A stretch of DNA of 64,000 nucleotides from Niveispirillum cyanobacteriorum (GCF_002868735.1 NZ_CP025611.1:3056501-3120500), one strand, 5' to 3'; numbered from the stretch's first letter, positions 31,922 through 40,837 are shown. Numbers and translations: made by a program. The notes: generated by a model from the sequence alone, not told the origin.

Positions 31922-32887
31922 TCACGGTGCCTCCGCCGGCCCCACGCGGGTCAGGACGATGCCCGCCACCCGGCCCCGCGCCTTACGCAACCGGGTCAGG
32001 GCGCCCAGCGTCGGGCCCCGCCGCGTGTGGCGCCAGCGGATGGCATACAGAACCCGGTCCATCATCCCCGCCACCAGCATCGCATCGGACGCGTCCAGCA
32101 AGGGCGGCAGGTCCAGCAGCAGCAGGTCATAGCCGCCCGACAGATCAGCCAGCAGCGTCTTCATGCGCGCAGACAGCAGGGCTCGCGCGCCGAGCCTTCC
32201 CCGGCCCGCTGGGATCAGGTCCAGGCCAGAGACGGGATCGGTGCGGATCACCTCATCCACCCCTGGGGGATGGGGAGACAGAAGCTCTGCCAGACCTGGT
32301 GCAGCTTTCATCGCGAACAGCGCATGCTGTCCGGGGCGGCACCAGTCGGCATCGATCAGCAGCACGCGCTGCCCCTCGCTGGCCAGCAGTCGGCCCAGTG
32401 TCGCGGCCAGCAGCGAACGTCCTTCCCCCTTCTCCGCCGACGCGATGGCCACCGTCAGGGGGCTGCCAACGGGGTGGGTGGACAAAAGGGCGGCATGGAT
32501 GGCGCGCAGGTCCGCCGCCAGCGTTGAGGCCGGATCGCGCAGCACCTGTTCCATTGCGTGGGCGCCATCGGGTAGTTCGGGAAGGGCCGCCAGGACCGCC
32601 AGGTCCGTTGCCGCCTCCACCGCGTCGGCATCGCGAAAGTCACGCGGGTCCTCCCGCCGCCGGCCCAGCAGCGATCCCGCCACCCAAACGGCGGCACCGG
32701 CCACTAGCCCCGCCGCCAGACCCAACCACAGGCCGATGCCCAGGCCTGATAGCAGCGACAGGCCGGACAGGACCGGCCACGCCTGACCGCTGCCCGCCGC
32801 CGGCGACGGGACCGGTCGGGCGTGAGGGGGCTGGATAGAGCGGCGGGACAGGGAGCCCTGCCGCTGGGATGGGGTGGTGGCGCGCAT
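31922..32887 (-). CDS. Membrane BY-kinase/CpsD-like protein with arginine in the P-loop
   Basis: 321 residues. N-terminal Pro-rich and basic segment, then two hydrophobic helices (about residues 38-72: WPVLSGLSLLSGLGIGLWLG, LAAGLVAGAAVWVAGSLLG). The ATPase core has ASAEKGEGRSLLAATL (P-loop; canonical GEGKS/T with Lys replaced by Arg), Walker A' RVLLIDADWCRPG and Walker B DLLLLDLPPLLD. The Asp residues of A' and B are intact. No Tyr-rich tail is visible. It may be a membrane-bound co-polymerase; the Arg substitution makes ordinary ATP binding questionable. It is the first gene of the minus-strand export block. Confidence 0.7.
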   Translation of the reverse strand: MRATTPSQRQGSLSRRSIQPPHARPVPSPAAGSGQAWPVLSGLSLLSGLGIGLWLGLAAGLVAGAAVWVAGSLLGRRREDPRDFRDADAVEAATDLAVLAALPELPDGAHAMEQVLRDPASTLAADLRAIHAALLSTHPVGSPLTVAIASAEKGEGRSLLAATLGRLLASEGQRVLLIDADWCRPGQHALFAMKAAPGLAELLSPHPPGVDEVIRTDPVSGLDLIPAGRGRLGARALLSARMKTLLADLSGGYDLLLLDLPPLLDASDAMLVAGMMDRVLYAIRWRHTRRGPTLGALTRLRKARGRVAGIVLTRVGPAEAP

Positions 32888-33003
32888 CCGGTTCCGGGTG
32901 GGGAAGGGGGGGGATCGGCATCCGGCGTGGTGCCCTTCGCGGGTGCCACCGGCCCGGTCACTGTGGGCGACCGGCCTTGCCGCGGCCAGTGATCATGCGG
33001 TGG

Positions 33004-34638
33004 TCAGGGCACCAGCGGCAGGCGGACATGCATGCGCAGGCCGCCGCCCGACCGGTTGGAGGCCGCGACGCTGCCGCCCAGCGCTTCCACATGATGGCGC
33101 ACGATCCACAGGCCCAGGCCGGCATGGGCCGGTTCCCCCGCCGTAGTACCGGCGGGCCGGAACGAGAAGTTGCGGTCGAATATATGCTCGATCTTGTTGG
33201 GGTCGATGCCCGGCCCTTCATCATCGATAACGAGATCGACACGGCCCGCCGAACGGGTCAGCGTTGTTTCGATCGTGCCGCCGGGCTGGCAGAAGCCGAT
33301 AGCATTATCCAGGATATTCTCGACAATGATGTCAAGGATGCCATCGGGCGCCAGGACCCGCACATTCTCGTCCAGGTGACGGATGAAGCGGATCTGCCGG
33401 TCGATGGAGATGTCGCGCGCATTGTGCAGGGCGTCGGCCACCACATGGGTCAGGTTGATCCGCAGCTTCGGCGCCTCGATGAAATCGGCCGTATCGTTGC
33501 CCAGGCGTTGTGATGCGGAAATCAGGGCCGACAGGCGCGACAGGGCCGTCTCGATCAGTTGCAGGGCGCGCTGGGCCCGCTGATCCTCCCGTGGGGTCAC
33601 GGCTTTCAGCGGCTGCAGCGCGGACCGGATCACGGCCAACGGCGCCTTCACCGAATGGGCGTTTTCCTCCGCTGTGCCCCTGATATTCGCCGCCGCCCGG
33701 TGCAGATCCTGCACCAGCCGGTCGAAATCACCAGCCACGCTGGCCAGTTCCGGCAGGGGGTTGCGGTCGGTGAAGCGGGCGGCCCCGGCCCCACCCCGCC
33801 TGATATCGCCGGCCACCCGCCGGAAATGCCGCAACGCGCCCCGCGCCTTCAGCACGACCAGCAGGGCCAGACCCGCGAAGGCCAGATAGATGAAGGCCGC
33901 CATGCGGATATTGTCTGTTTGCCAATAGGGGCGGCCAAAGGCGGTGTTCAGCAGGGCGGACGAATTGTCGGCGGAAACCAGCGCCCAGCAGCCGCGCCGC
34001 CCCTGGATGGGAATGACCGAGGTCAGAATCTCCTCCGCCCCGTCCATCTGGCGGTAGCGGATTTCGACGGGCTTGTCCCAGGTGCAGCTATCACCCAGCG
34101 ATTTCAGGATGCCGTGGCGGGCCAGCACATCCAGATCGGCCCCCATCTGATCGGCGGGTACGCGCGGGGCCGAGGCCACGAAATAGAAGCCGCCTGCCGC
34201 CCCGCCCTGGCTGGGCTTGAACATCAGTTTCAGGATGGTGCCATTGTCGGCAAACCGGGCCAACATGGCGTTCAGTTCCACCGGCGGCACATCCTCACGC
34301 TGTTCCAGGCGGGCGGCCAGCGCCTGGGCCACCAGCCAGCCATTGCGCCGAAGGCTGTCGGCCACCAGATCACGGCTCTGCTTGTCGGCGCGTTCAAACT
34401 GCCCGTACAGGATGACGGGCAATGCCACGAAGATGCAGACCAGGATGAACAGCCGGAAGGTCAGCGACGACAGGGCCAGCCCGGTGCGCCGCCGCAGACC
34501 GTCAAGCCGGGGTTGGCGGGTTGCGCCAGCAATATCCGAAGGCGGCGAAATTCTCGATCTCCCCGAATCCGGGGTCGATGGCGCGAAACTTGTTTCGTAT
34601 GCGCTTGACCGAGGATCGGACATTTGTTCGATAGCCAT
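33004..34638 (-). CDS. ChvG/ExoS-like sensor histidine kinase
   Basis: 544 residues from ATG 34638; the frame's own beginning overlaps the response-regulator gene by about 137 bp, and GGGGAA precedes this ATG. N-terminal TM (LTFRLFILVCIFVALPVIL, about residues 58-76), a long periplasmic sensor region, a second TM (MAAFIYLAFAGLALLVVL, about residues 240-257), HAMP-like linker, the phosphoacceptor box AHSVKAPL (His about residue 325), N box ENILDNAIGF, G1 DEGPGID, and G2 GLGLWIVRHH. All kinase motifs are present. The ChvI-like partner supports an ExoS/ChvG-type system, which in rhizobia controls exopolysaccharide and acid or cell-envelope responses. Confidence 0.75.
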   Translation of the reverse strand: MAIEQMSDPRSSAYETSFAPSTPDSGRSRISPPSDIAGATRQPRLDGLRRRTGLALSSLTFRLFILVCIFVALPVILYGQFERADKQSRDLVADSLRRNGWLVAQALAARLEQREDVPPVELNAMLARFADNGTILKLMFKPSQGGAAGGFYFVASAPRVPADQMGADLDVLARHGILKSLGDSCTWDKPVEIRYRQMDGAEEILTSVIPIQGRRGCWALVSADNSSALLNTAFGRPYWQTDNIRMAAFIYLAFAGLALLVVLKARGALRHFRRVAGDIRRGGAGAARFTDRNPLPELASVAGDFDRLVQDLHRAAANIRGTAEENAHSVKAPLAVIRSALQPLKAVTPREDQRAQRALQLIETALSRLSALISASQRLGNDTADFIEAPKLRINLTHVVADALHNARDISIDRQIRFIRHLDENVRVLAPDGILDIIVENILDNAIGFCQPGGTIETTLTRSAGRVDLVIDDEGPGIDPNKIEHIFDRNFSFRPAGTTAGEPAHAGLGLWIVRHHVEALGGSVAASNRSGGGLRMHVRLPLVP

Positions 34639-35320
34639 CTTCCCCGCTCCCCGCGATGAAACCGCTGCGATGCACGCAGTCATAGATCGCCCGGTAGGTG
34701 ACATGGTCGCCGGCATTGTCCACCAGCCGCTGGACGATGTTGAACTCCGTCACCGTCAGTTCCACATCCACCCCGCGCCAATAGGCCCGGCTGAGGCGCG
34801 GGCGCAGCGTCAGGGCGCCATGGTCGACACTGTCTTCCACCGGTGCGCCGGGCGGCAGCTTGGCGGCATCCGCGATCAGCCGGGCGCGCCGCGCCAGCAC
34901 GGGCACGCCGCGCGACTTGTCGATGAAATCCAGGGCCCCACGCTCCAGCGCCGCCATCTCAAAACTGGTGCCCGACAGGGCGGTCAGGATGATGACGGGG
35001 ATGTTCACGCCCCGGCGGCGCAATTGCGGCAGCAGGTCGATGCCGTTCCAGGTGGGCAGGTTCCAGTCCAGGACGATGACATCGGCCTCGTTCCCGTCGG
35101 CCAGATAGTCGAGCAGGGGGGGCCCGTCGGGGAAGCTGGTGACGGCAAAGCCATGATCCTCCAGTTCCGCCCCCACCACCTCGCGGAAATCATCATCATC
35201 ATCGACCAGGGCCAGACGCAGGCCCCCTTCCTCCAGGCGCCTATTTCCGGGCTGCGACGCTAGGCCCGTCATCGCTGGCAATGCCGAAGCGGGCCGCACA
35301 AACTCCGACTGCTCGTTCAT
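34502..35320 (-). CDS. ChvI-like OmpR-type response regulator
   Basis: 272 residues. Receiver domain begins LRLALVDDDDDF; phosphoacceptor Asp in VIVLDWNLP (about residue 83); conserved Thr in IILTALS and Lys in FIDKSRG. The C-terminal winged helix ends LTVTEFNIVQRLVDNAG, YRAIYDCVHRSGFIAGSGEDGYR and KRIRNKFR...FGYCWR, closely matching the ChvI/ExoR-ExoS-ChvI family. It overlaps the sensor gene at its 3' end and the lipoprotein gene at its 5' end, so the three form one transcript. Proximity to the exopolysaccharide locus suggests it regulates that locus. Confidence 0.8.
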   Translation of the reverse strand: MNEQSEFVRPASALPAMTGLASQPGNRRLEEGGLRLALVDDDDDFREVVGAELEDHGFAVTSFPDGPPLLDYLADGNEADVIVLDWNLPTWNGIDLLPQLRRRGVNIPVIILTALSGTSFEMAALERGALDFIDKSRGVPVLARRARLIADAAKLPPGAPVEDSVDHGALTLRPRLSRAYWRGVDVELTVTEFNIVQRLVDNAGDHVTYRAIYDCVHRSGFIAGSGEDGYRTNVRSSVKRIRNKFRAIDPGFGEIENFAAFGYCWRNPPTPA

Positions 35321-35789
35321 CCTGATCATCGCTGGTCACCTCATAGGACAGGGCGCGGAACACCCGCGTCTCGACGTCCGGATAAAGGGTAAGGTTCAGG
35401 CCGCATTCGCGGCGGCGGAAGAACAGGACCCGGGCCGGCGTCTCCTCCCGGCTGCTGGCCGGCGGACCCAGGGCGCGGGTCAGGCCGTCTTCATCCATGC
35501 CCACGGGCAGCAGCGGGGGCACCGGTGCCACCGTTTCCGGTGCCGGCACCGGCGGGGCGGCGGGCTGGTCCGGTACCTGGCCCGTCTGCCTACGTGGCTT
35601 GGCCGGTTTGGTCTTGGCGGCTGGGGTGGCGGTTGCCTTGGCCTGCGCGGTGGGTTTGGGGGTCGGCGCGCTGGCCGCCAGACTTGGTGCCGGATCGGAA
35701 CGGACGCTGGCGCAGCCGGACAGGATCAGCGCTGTCGCCATCCCCACGGCCATCCCCATCCACAACCGTTCTGTTCCCCCGCGGGACAT
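35241..35789 (-). CDS. Lipoprotein upstream of the ChvI-like operon
   Basis: 182 residues from ATG 35789 (AGGGAG seven bases upstream). The signal MAVGMATALILSGC gives a lipobox SGC (Cys about residue 26). A Pro/Ala/Lys/Thr-rich spacer (about residues 33-90) is followed by a folded C-terminal domain (GLTRALGPPASSREET, RVLFFRRRECGLNLTLYP) resembling short lipoproteins of unknown fold with one or two Cys. The gene overlaps the response-regulator start by 80 bp. It could be an envelope sensor for the two-component pair, but no evidence beyond position supports that. Confidence 0.55.
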   Translation of the reverse strand: MSRGGTERLWMGMAVGMATALILSGCASVRSDPAPSLAASAPTPKPTAQAKATATPAAKTKPAKPRRQTGQVPDQPAAPPVPAPETVAPVPPLLPVGMDEDGLTRALGPPASSREETPARVLFFRRRECGLNLTLYPDVETRVFRALSYEVTSDDQDERAVGVCAARFGIASDDGPSVAARK

Positions 35790-36167
35790 GTCCGGCTCCC
35801 TGTTTACGTCTGATGGTACTGCCGGATGGCACCCGCCGGATGATGGGCACTGAATTCCGGCACTTGCACGGGCGGATCGGGGGTAGCTCCGAAAGGAACT
35901 TGATCCCTTTCGGAGCTACCCCGGCAGGTTTCGGGCACATCGAACCCTGCCGGTCAATCGGCACCCGGAGGTAACAATGCTGTTGGCCTTCGGTTCCTGT
36001 GACTTCGGGCAATGTTCTGACCAAAGATTCCGGTGGTTCCCTGCAACAGAACACAACCGGTTCCATCGGCCCGCCCTATCAGGTCCGGTTCCCGCTGGAC
36101 GGAAGGGGTGGGATGCGTCGCATAATGCCGGCCCTTCCGTTCGGACCCTGGTGAAGGCAAAGATCGC
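35790..36167. promoter_or_regulatory. Divergent intergenic region with a 17-bp perfect hairpin
   Basis: 378 bp between the lipoprotein (minus) and DUF885 peptidase (plus). It contains GGGGTAGCTCCGAAAGG (35880-35896) and its exact complement CCTTTCGGAGCTACCCC (35906-35922), loop of nine bases. No U-run follows, so a simple terminator is unlikely. Promoters for both directions should be in this region but were not confidently assigned. Confidence 0.55.
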
Positions 36168-38006
36168 ATGACCCATAATGCCGCTTCCCCCACCCGCCGC
36201 CAGCTTCTGGCCGGCACCGCGTCACTGGCGATGATGGGGCTGGCCCCCCGCGCCCTGGCCGCCGCCGGTGATGATGCCACCGCAACGGCCCAGGCCTTTC
36301 TGGATCAACTGACTGACAAGATCCTGGCCTGGTACCCGGAAAACGCCACGCAGCTTGGCATCGACAAGGACCGGCATGCGGGTCTGCGGTCGATGCTGGG
36401 GGACCGGTCCCTGGCCGGGATCGAGGCGCAGCGCGGGGTGGTCAAGGAACAGTTGGCTGCCGTGAAGGCGTTGGACCGCACCGGCCTGTCGGCAGAGATG
36501 CAGGCCAATCTGGAGGTGGCGCAGGCCACCCTGGAACTGTCGGCCAAGGGGCACGGGTTCCGCTTTGGTGACATGGCGCTGCTGAACCAAAGCTATTCCT
36601 ACCGCAACAGCCCCTATGCCGTGGCCCAGAATGTCGGCGCTTTTGTGGAGGTGCCGGACTTCCTGACCAGCCAGCACAAGATCGAAACCAGGGAAGATGC
36701 CGACAGCTACCTCTCGCGTCTGACCCAATATGCGACGGCACTGGACGCGGAAACCGAACGGCTGCGGGTCGACGGGGGGCAGGGCTATATTCTGCCCGAC
36801 TTCCTGCTGGACAAGGCCATCGGGCAGTTCGCGGGCGTGGCCGGTATGCCGGTGGCCGAGTGGGAACTGGTGAAGCATTTCGAGGCCGGAGCAAAGCAGG
36901 TAGGCCACGCCAAACCCGGTGAGGCGGCATCCATCATCAATGACAAGGTGCTGCCCGCCCTGAAGCGGCAGCAGGCGGTGATGGAGCAGCAGCGCAAGGG
37001 TGCCCGCAGCGATGCCGGTGTCTGGGCCCTGCCAAAGGGGGCGGATTACTATGCCTGGGCGCTGAGTGCGGCCACCACTACCAGCCTGTCACCGGACGAG
37101 GTGCATGCCATGGGGCTGGAGCAGTTGAAAATGCTGCAATCGCGCATGGAGCCGCTGCTACGCGCCCAGGGCCTGACCCAGGGGACGGTGGGCGACCGTA
37201 TGGCAGCCTTGGGCAAGGACCCTAAATATCTGTGGCCGAACGACGATAAGGGCCGTGCCGACCTGCTGGCCTATATCAATGGCCGGGTCGATGATATCCG
37301 CACCCGCATGCCGCAGGCCTTTACCGTGCTGGTGCCCGGCAAGCTGGTGGTCAAGCGCGTGCCCGTGGCGATTGAGGCCGGCGCCCCCGGCGGGTACGCC
37401 AGTGCCGGGTCGATGGATGGCAGCCAGCCCGGCTCCTATTACATCAACCTGCGCGACACCAGCATCTGGCCCCGCCACGCTTTGCCCACGCTCTCCTATC
37501 ATGAGGGCATTCCCGGCCATATCTGGCAGGGGGAATATAGCTACAAGCTGCCCTTGATTCGCACCCTGCTGGCCTACAGCGCCTACACGGAGGGCTGGGC
37601 GCTCTATGCCGAGCAGTTGGCCGATGAGCTGGGCGTCTATAAGGAAGACCCCATCGGACAGTTGGGCTATCTCCAATCCATGGCGTTCCGCGCCTGCCGT
37701 CTGGTCGTGGATACGGGCATCCATGCCAAGCGCTGGACAAGGCAGCAGGCCATCGACTGGTTCGTCACCAACAATGGCTCCACCGCCGCCCAGGTGTCGC
37801 GGGAGGTGGACCGCTATTGCTCCTGGCCCGGTCAGGCCTGCGCCTACAAGATCGGCCACACGGCGATTAACCGCGTGCGCGACAATCTGAAGGCCAGGAT
37901 GGGGGCCAAGTACGACTTCCGCCGCTTCAACGACGCTCTGGTCATGACCGGAAATGTGCCGCTGTCACGGCTGGAGGCACTGGTGGAGGGGCGGCTATCT
38001 ATTTGA
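36168..38006 (+). CDS. DUF885 family secreted metallopeptidase-like protein
   Basis: 612 residues. A twin-arginine signal (SPTRRQLLAGTASLAMMGL) indicates Tat export of a folded protein. The DUF885 catalytic signature YHEGIPGHIWQ (about residues 444-454) holds the HExxxH-like zinc site, and the C-terminal QACAYKIGH... segment is typical. These proteins are probable zinc carboxypeptidases or dipeptidases of the periplasm; the substrate is unknown. AAGG lies ten bases before the ATG. It is divergent from the lipoprotein gene and 96 bp ahead of the sugar dehydrogenase. Confidence 0.8.
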   Translation: MTHNAASPTRRQLLAGTASLAMMGLAPRALAAAGDDATATAQAFLDQLTDKILAWYPENATQLGIDKDRHAGLRSMLGDRSLAGIEAQRGVVKEQLAAVKALDRTGLSAEMQANLEVAQATLELSAKGHGFRFGDMALLNQSYSYRNSPYAVAQNVGAFVEVPDFLTSQHKIETREDADSYLSRLTQYATALDAETERLRVDGGQGYILPDFLLDKAIGQFAGVAGMPVAEWELVKHFEAGAKQVGHAKPGEAASIINDKVLPALKRQQAVMEQQRKGARSDAGVWALPKGADYYAWALSAATTTSLSPDEVHAMGLEQLKMLQSRMEPLLRAQGLTQGTVGDRMAALGKDPKYLWPNDDKGRADLLAYINGRVDDIRTRMPQAFTVLVPGKLVVKRVPVAIEAGAPGGYASAGSMDGSQPGSYYINLRDTSIWPRHALPTLSYHEGIPGHIWQGEYSYKLPLIRTLLAYSAYTEGWALYAEQLADELGVYKEDPIGQLGYLQSMAFRACRLVVDTGIHAKRWTRQQAIDWFVTNNGSTAAQVSREVDRYCSWPGQACAYKIGHTAINRVRDNLKARMGAKYDFRRFNDALVMTGNVPLSRLEALVEGRLSI

Positions 38007-38102
38007 GCGCTCCCTTCGCTGATTGATTGCGCGAGCGTAGAAACCGCTTGTCGATTTGTGGTTTACTGCGCCCGTGATGCAGATGCCGCACTGGGATGAA
38101 TG

Positions 38103-39356
38103 ATGAAAGTTGGTTTCGTCGGTTTGGGTAAGCTGGGGATGCCTTGTGCCGTGGCGATGGCCATGAAAGGGCATGATGTCATGGGCTTTGATATCAACGC
38201 TGCGGCGATGACCAAGGACCCTCGCCCCTACCGTGAAACCGGCCCGGATGGTGTGGAGCCGTTCGATCCTTATCTGGCGGCCTCCAGTGTCCGTTTTGGA
38301 TCGTTGGCGGAACTGGCCGACCATTCCGACATCATCTTTGTCGCGGTTCAGACACCGCATGATCCCCGCTATGAAGGTGTCACCCGTATCCCGCCGGAAC
38401 GGGTCGATTTCAACTATGACCATCTGGTCAGTGCCTTGCGGGATCTGGCGCCGCATGTGAAGCGTCCCACGGCGGTGGTGGTGATTTCCACCGTTCTGCC
38501 GGGGACGGTGCGGCGGCATATTTTCCCGGTGATCAATCACCATATGCGCATCTGCTACAATCCGTTCTTCATCGCCATGGGCACGACCATGCGCGATTTC
38601 ATGAATCCCGAATTCATCCTGTTTGGCGTGCATGACCCTGACGCGGCAAAGCGGGCCCAGGAGCTTTACCGCACCCTGACCGACGCCCCCTTTTATGCCA
38701 CGTCGGTGGAAAATGCGGAGTTGATCAAGGTTTCCTATAACACCTTCATCGGCATGAAGATCGTCTTTGCCAACACGGTGATGGAGATCTGTCACAAGAC
38801 ACCGGGTACAGACGCCGATCAGGTCATGGGGGCGTTGAAGATGGCGGGCCGTCGGCTGATCAGCCCCGCTTATCTGAAAAGCGGCATGGGCGATGGTGGC
38901 GGATGCCACCCGCGCGACAATATCGCCATGTCCTGGTTGGCGCGGAGCCTCGACCTAAGCTGCGACTTCTTCGAAGATCTGATGATGGCACGGGAGAATC
39001 AGACGGAATTCCTGGCCGATCTGATGTGCCGCCATGCCCTGCCCAAGGTTATCCTGGGTTACAGCTTCAAGGCCGAAACCAACCTGACGACGGGCAGTCC
39101 GGCAGTGCTGCTGGCTAATATCATGCGCGAAAGGGGCCATGCCGTGGCCCTGATCGATCCGTTCATTGAGGGGATTCCCAACGATTTTGCCGAAGGTGAA
39201 GCACGGGTCTTCCTGCTTGGGGCGGAACATTCCGTTCTCAAGACGCTGAAATTCCCGGCAGGATCCGTGGTGATCGACCCGTGGCGCATGCTGGCGGCGC
39301 CGCAGCCTGATATCACCTATATTCCCGTTGGTATCGGCCCGGCTTCGGGGATTTGA
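38103..39356 (+). CDS. UDP-glucose/GDP-mannose dehydrogenase family protein
   Basis: 417 residues from ATG 38103 (ATG 38100 is adjacent). NAD-binding MKVGFVGLGKLGMPCAV, a helix with STVLPGT, the central conserved segment VENAELIKVSYNTFIGMK, and the catalytic loop GMGDGGGCHPRDN (Cys about 262 in the position of UGDH Cys). The family oxidises a nucleotide-diphosphate sugar twice to a uronic acid. The catalytic loop departs from the usual GPGFGGSCFPKD, so the substrate may differ. GC content is below the flanking genes. It is four bases upstream of the putative glycosyltransferase, with which it forms an operon. Confidence 0.75.
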   Translation: MKVGFVGLGKLGMPCAVAMAMKGHDVMGFDINAAAMTKDPRPYRETGPDGVEPFDPYLAASSVRFGSLAELADHSDIIFVAVQTPHDPRYEGVTRIPPERVDFNYDHLVSALRDLAPHVKRPTAVVVISTVLPGTVRRHIFPVINHHMRICYNPFFIAMGTTMRDFMNPEFILFGVHDPDAAKRAQELYRTLTDAPFYATSVENAELIKVSYNTFIGMKIVFANTVMEICHKTPGTDADQVMGALKMAGRRLISPAYLKSGMGDGGGCHPRDNIAMSWLARSLDLSCDFFEDLMMARENQTEFLADLMCRHALPKVILGYSFKAETNLTTGSPAVLLANIMRERGHAVALIDPFIEGIPNDFAEGEARVFLLGAEHSVLKTLKFPAGSVVIDPWRMLAAPQPDITYIPVGIGPASGI

Positions 39357-39360
39357 CACT

Positions 39361-40764
39361 GTGATCTCATTCGGCTTCGAGAATTATCGGCGGACATCCC
39401 AAGGGGGGCATCGGCTGGATATGTCGGGCCAGGCTGAGCAGGCCGGTGTCAGTTATGGCTGGAACTACTGGTTCCCCTACCTGGGGGCCGTGGAACGGCA
39501 TCGGTATCGTCTGGATAACGCCGCCGATCTGTTGGCACGGGGAGAGCCGTTCATCTTCCCCGTCGAACTGCGCTATGAGATCATCGAGCATCTCTCAAAC
39601 GCCGATACCAGCCATTTCCTGGACCCCTATGTTCCGCCAGCCGTACTGGCAGGCATCAAGGCTGGACAGGTGACCCTGGTCATAAGCTTCGCCCATGAGG
39701 CGCGGCAATTCTTTTACATGCGGTCCCCCGAACAGCAGGTCCGCAATGTCTATGATGACATTGCGGACTTCGTCCGTCGCCATGGTCTGGCACCTCGTCA
39801 GGTCTGGCTGTTGACGGGGAATATTCATTTTGAAGGCGAATTGGATCACTGGCGGGCCTTCCGACAGATATCCAGCCTGCCATTCCAGGTCCGTTATGCC
39901 GATATCTTCTGTCCCCTTATGAAGGGGATACGGCGCGTCGGCATTGAAGGGGAAACCTACCGTATCCAGGCTGAACTGGCGCCGGCCGCCACGGGCGGGG
40001 TGTCATGCCGTTCAGTGGAAATCTTCAAGGCCGGTGTGCCGGCCTCGGTACAGGATTTCTACGGTCGTGCCGATGTCATCCGGGCGACGGAGCCCCCAGA
40101 CCGCTTGTTCCTATGCATGAACAACGCGCCCCGCACGCACCGTATCCTGGCTTTGGTTATGATGGCACTGGGCGGGCACTTGGATCAAAGCCTCGTCAGT
40201 CTCAACATTCAGCATCCAGAGCGGATACGGTACGAAGATCCAACCGTTCAGCATGCCTGGGAGATGGTGCAGCAGCGTATGCCGCTGCGTGTCGATGATG
40301 CCCCGTTGGTCGACGCGGCATTGCAACTGAACGGCACCACACAGTTCGATAACTCGACCATGATTGGCATTCATGATGACCGGCCCTATCGGCGGGTGCG
40401 GTATAATGTCGTCACGGAAACGGCCTACGATAACGGTTTCTGCTTCATTTCCGAGAAGACCTGGAAGGCCATAATGGCCTGCCGCCCCTTCATCATCATC
40501 GGCACCCCCCACACATTGCGGTTCCTGCGCAGCCGTGGCTATCAGACCTTCACTGATCTTTTCGACGAGTCCTATGATGATCTGGTTGAGTTCGGCGACC
40601 GCATCATCCGCATCGGCCAGACGATGGGAGCAGTGGCAGCGTTGGATCCGGTCGAGGTACAGGGACGTTTCAATGAGATCCTGCGTCATAATCTGCGCAT
40701 CTTCGTGGACCAGCCGAGCGATCTGGAAAAAGTTCTGAGTGAAATTGCGGCTGGTTGGAGCTGA
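39361..40764 (+). CDS. Putative glycosyltransferase, phage/exostosin-like C-terminal motif
   Basis: 467 residues from GTG 39361, four bases after the previous stop. No N-terminal match is recognised. The C-terminal segment FISEKTWKAIMACRPFIIIG, then LRFLRSRGYQTF, and DESYDD resembles the conserved 'TEKTxKPI...PF' block of glycosyltransferases in phage and cell-surface loci, near the GT10/exostosin fold. A nucleotide-sugar-binding role is likely but the fold assignment is inference. The gene is of lower GC than its surroundings. With the dehydrogenase it may form a two-gene sugar-modification unit. Confidence 0.5.
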   Translation: MISFGFENYRRTSQGGHRLDMSGQAEQAGVSYGWNYWFPYLGAVERHRYRLDNAADLLARGEPFIFPVELRYEIIEHLSNADTSHFLDPYVPPAVLAGIKAGQVTLVISFAHEARQFFYMRSPEQQVRNVYDDIADFVRRHGLAPRQVWLLTGNIHFEGELDHWRAFRQISSLPFQVRYADIFCPLMKGIRRVGIEGETYRIQAELAPAATGGVSCRSVEIFKAGVPASVQDFYGRADVIRATEPPDRLFLCMNNAPRTHRILALVMMALGGHLDQSLVSLNIQHPERIRYEDPTVQHAWEMVQQRMPLRVDDAPLVDAALQLNGTTQFDNSTMIGIHDDRPYRRVRYNVVTETAYDNGFCFISEKTWKAIMACRPFIIIGTPHTLRFLRSRGYQTFTDLFDESYDDLVEFGDRIIRIGQTMGAVAALDPVEVQGRFNEILRHNLRIFVDQPSDLEKVLSEIAAGWS

Positions 40765-40778
40765 CGAAACAATCTGAT

Positions 40779-40830
40779 CCTGTGCAATCACAATTGTACC
40801 CTTGCACAGGCGCTGTCGGCCCCCTACCTT
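40779..40830 (+). promoter_or_regulatory. Candidate czc promoter with operator-like repeat
   Basis: TTGCAC (40802-40807) and TACCTT (40825-40830) are exactly 17 bp apart and lie just before the small His-rich gene. CCTGTGCAA (40779-40787) and TTGCACAGG (40802-40810) form a perfect 9-bp inverted repeat with its right arm over the -35, a good place for a repressor. Confidence 0.45.
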
Positions 40831-40837
40831 GGTGTCC

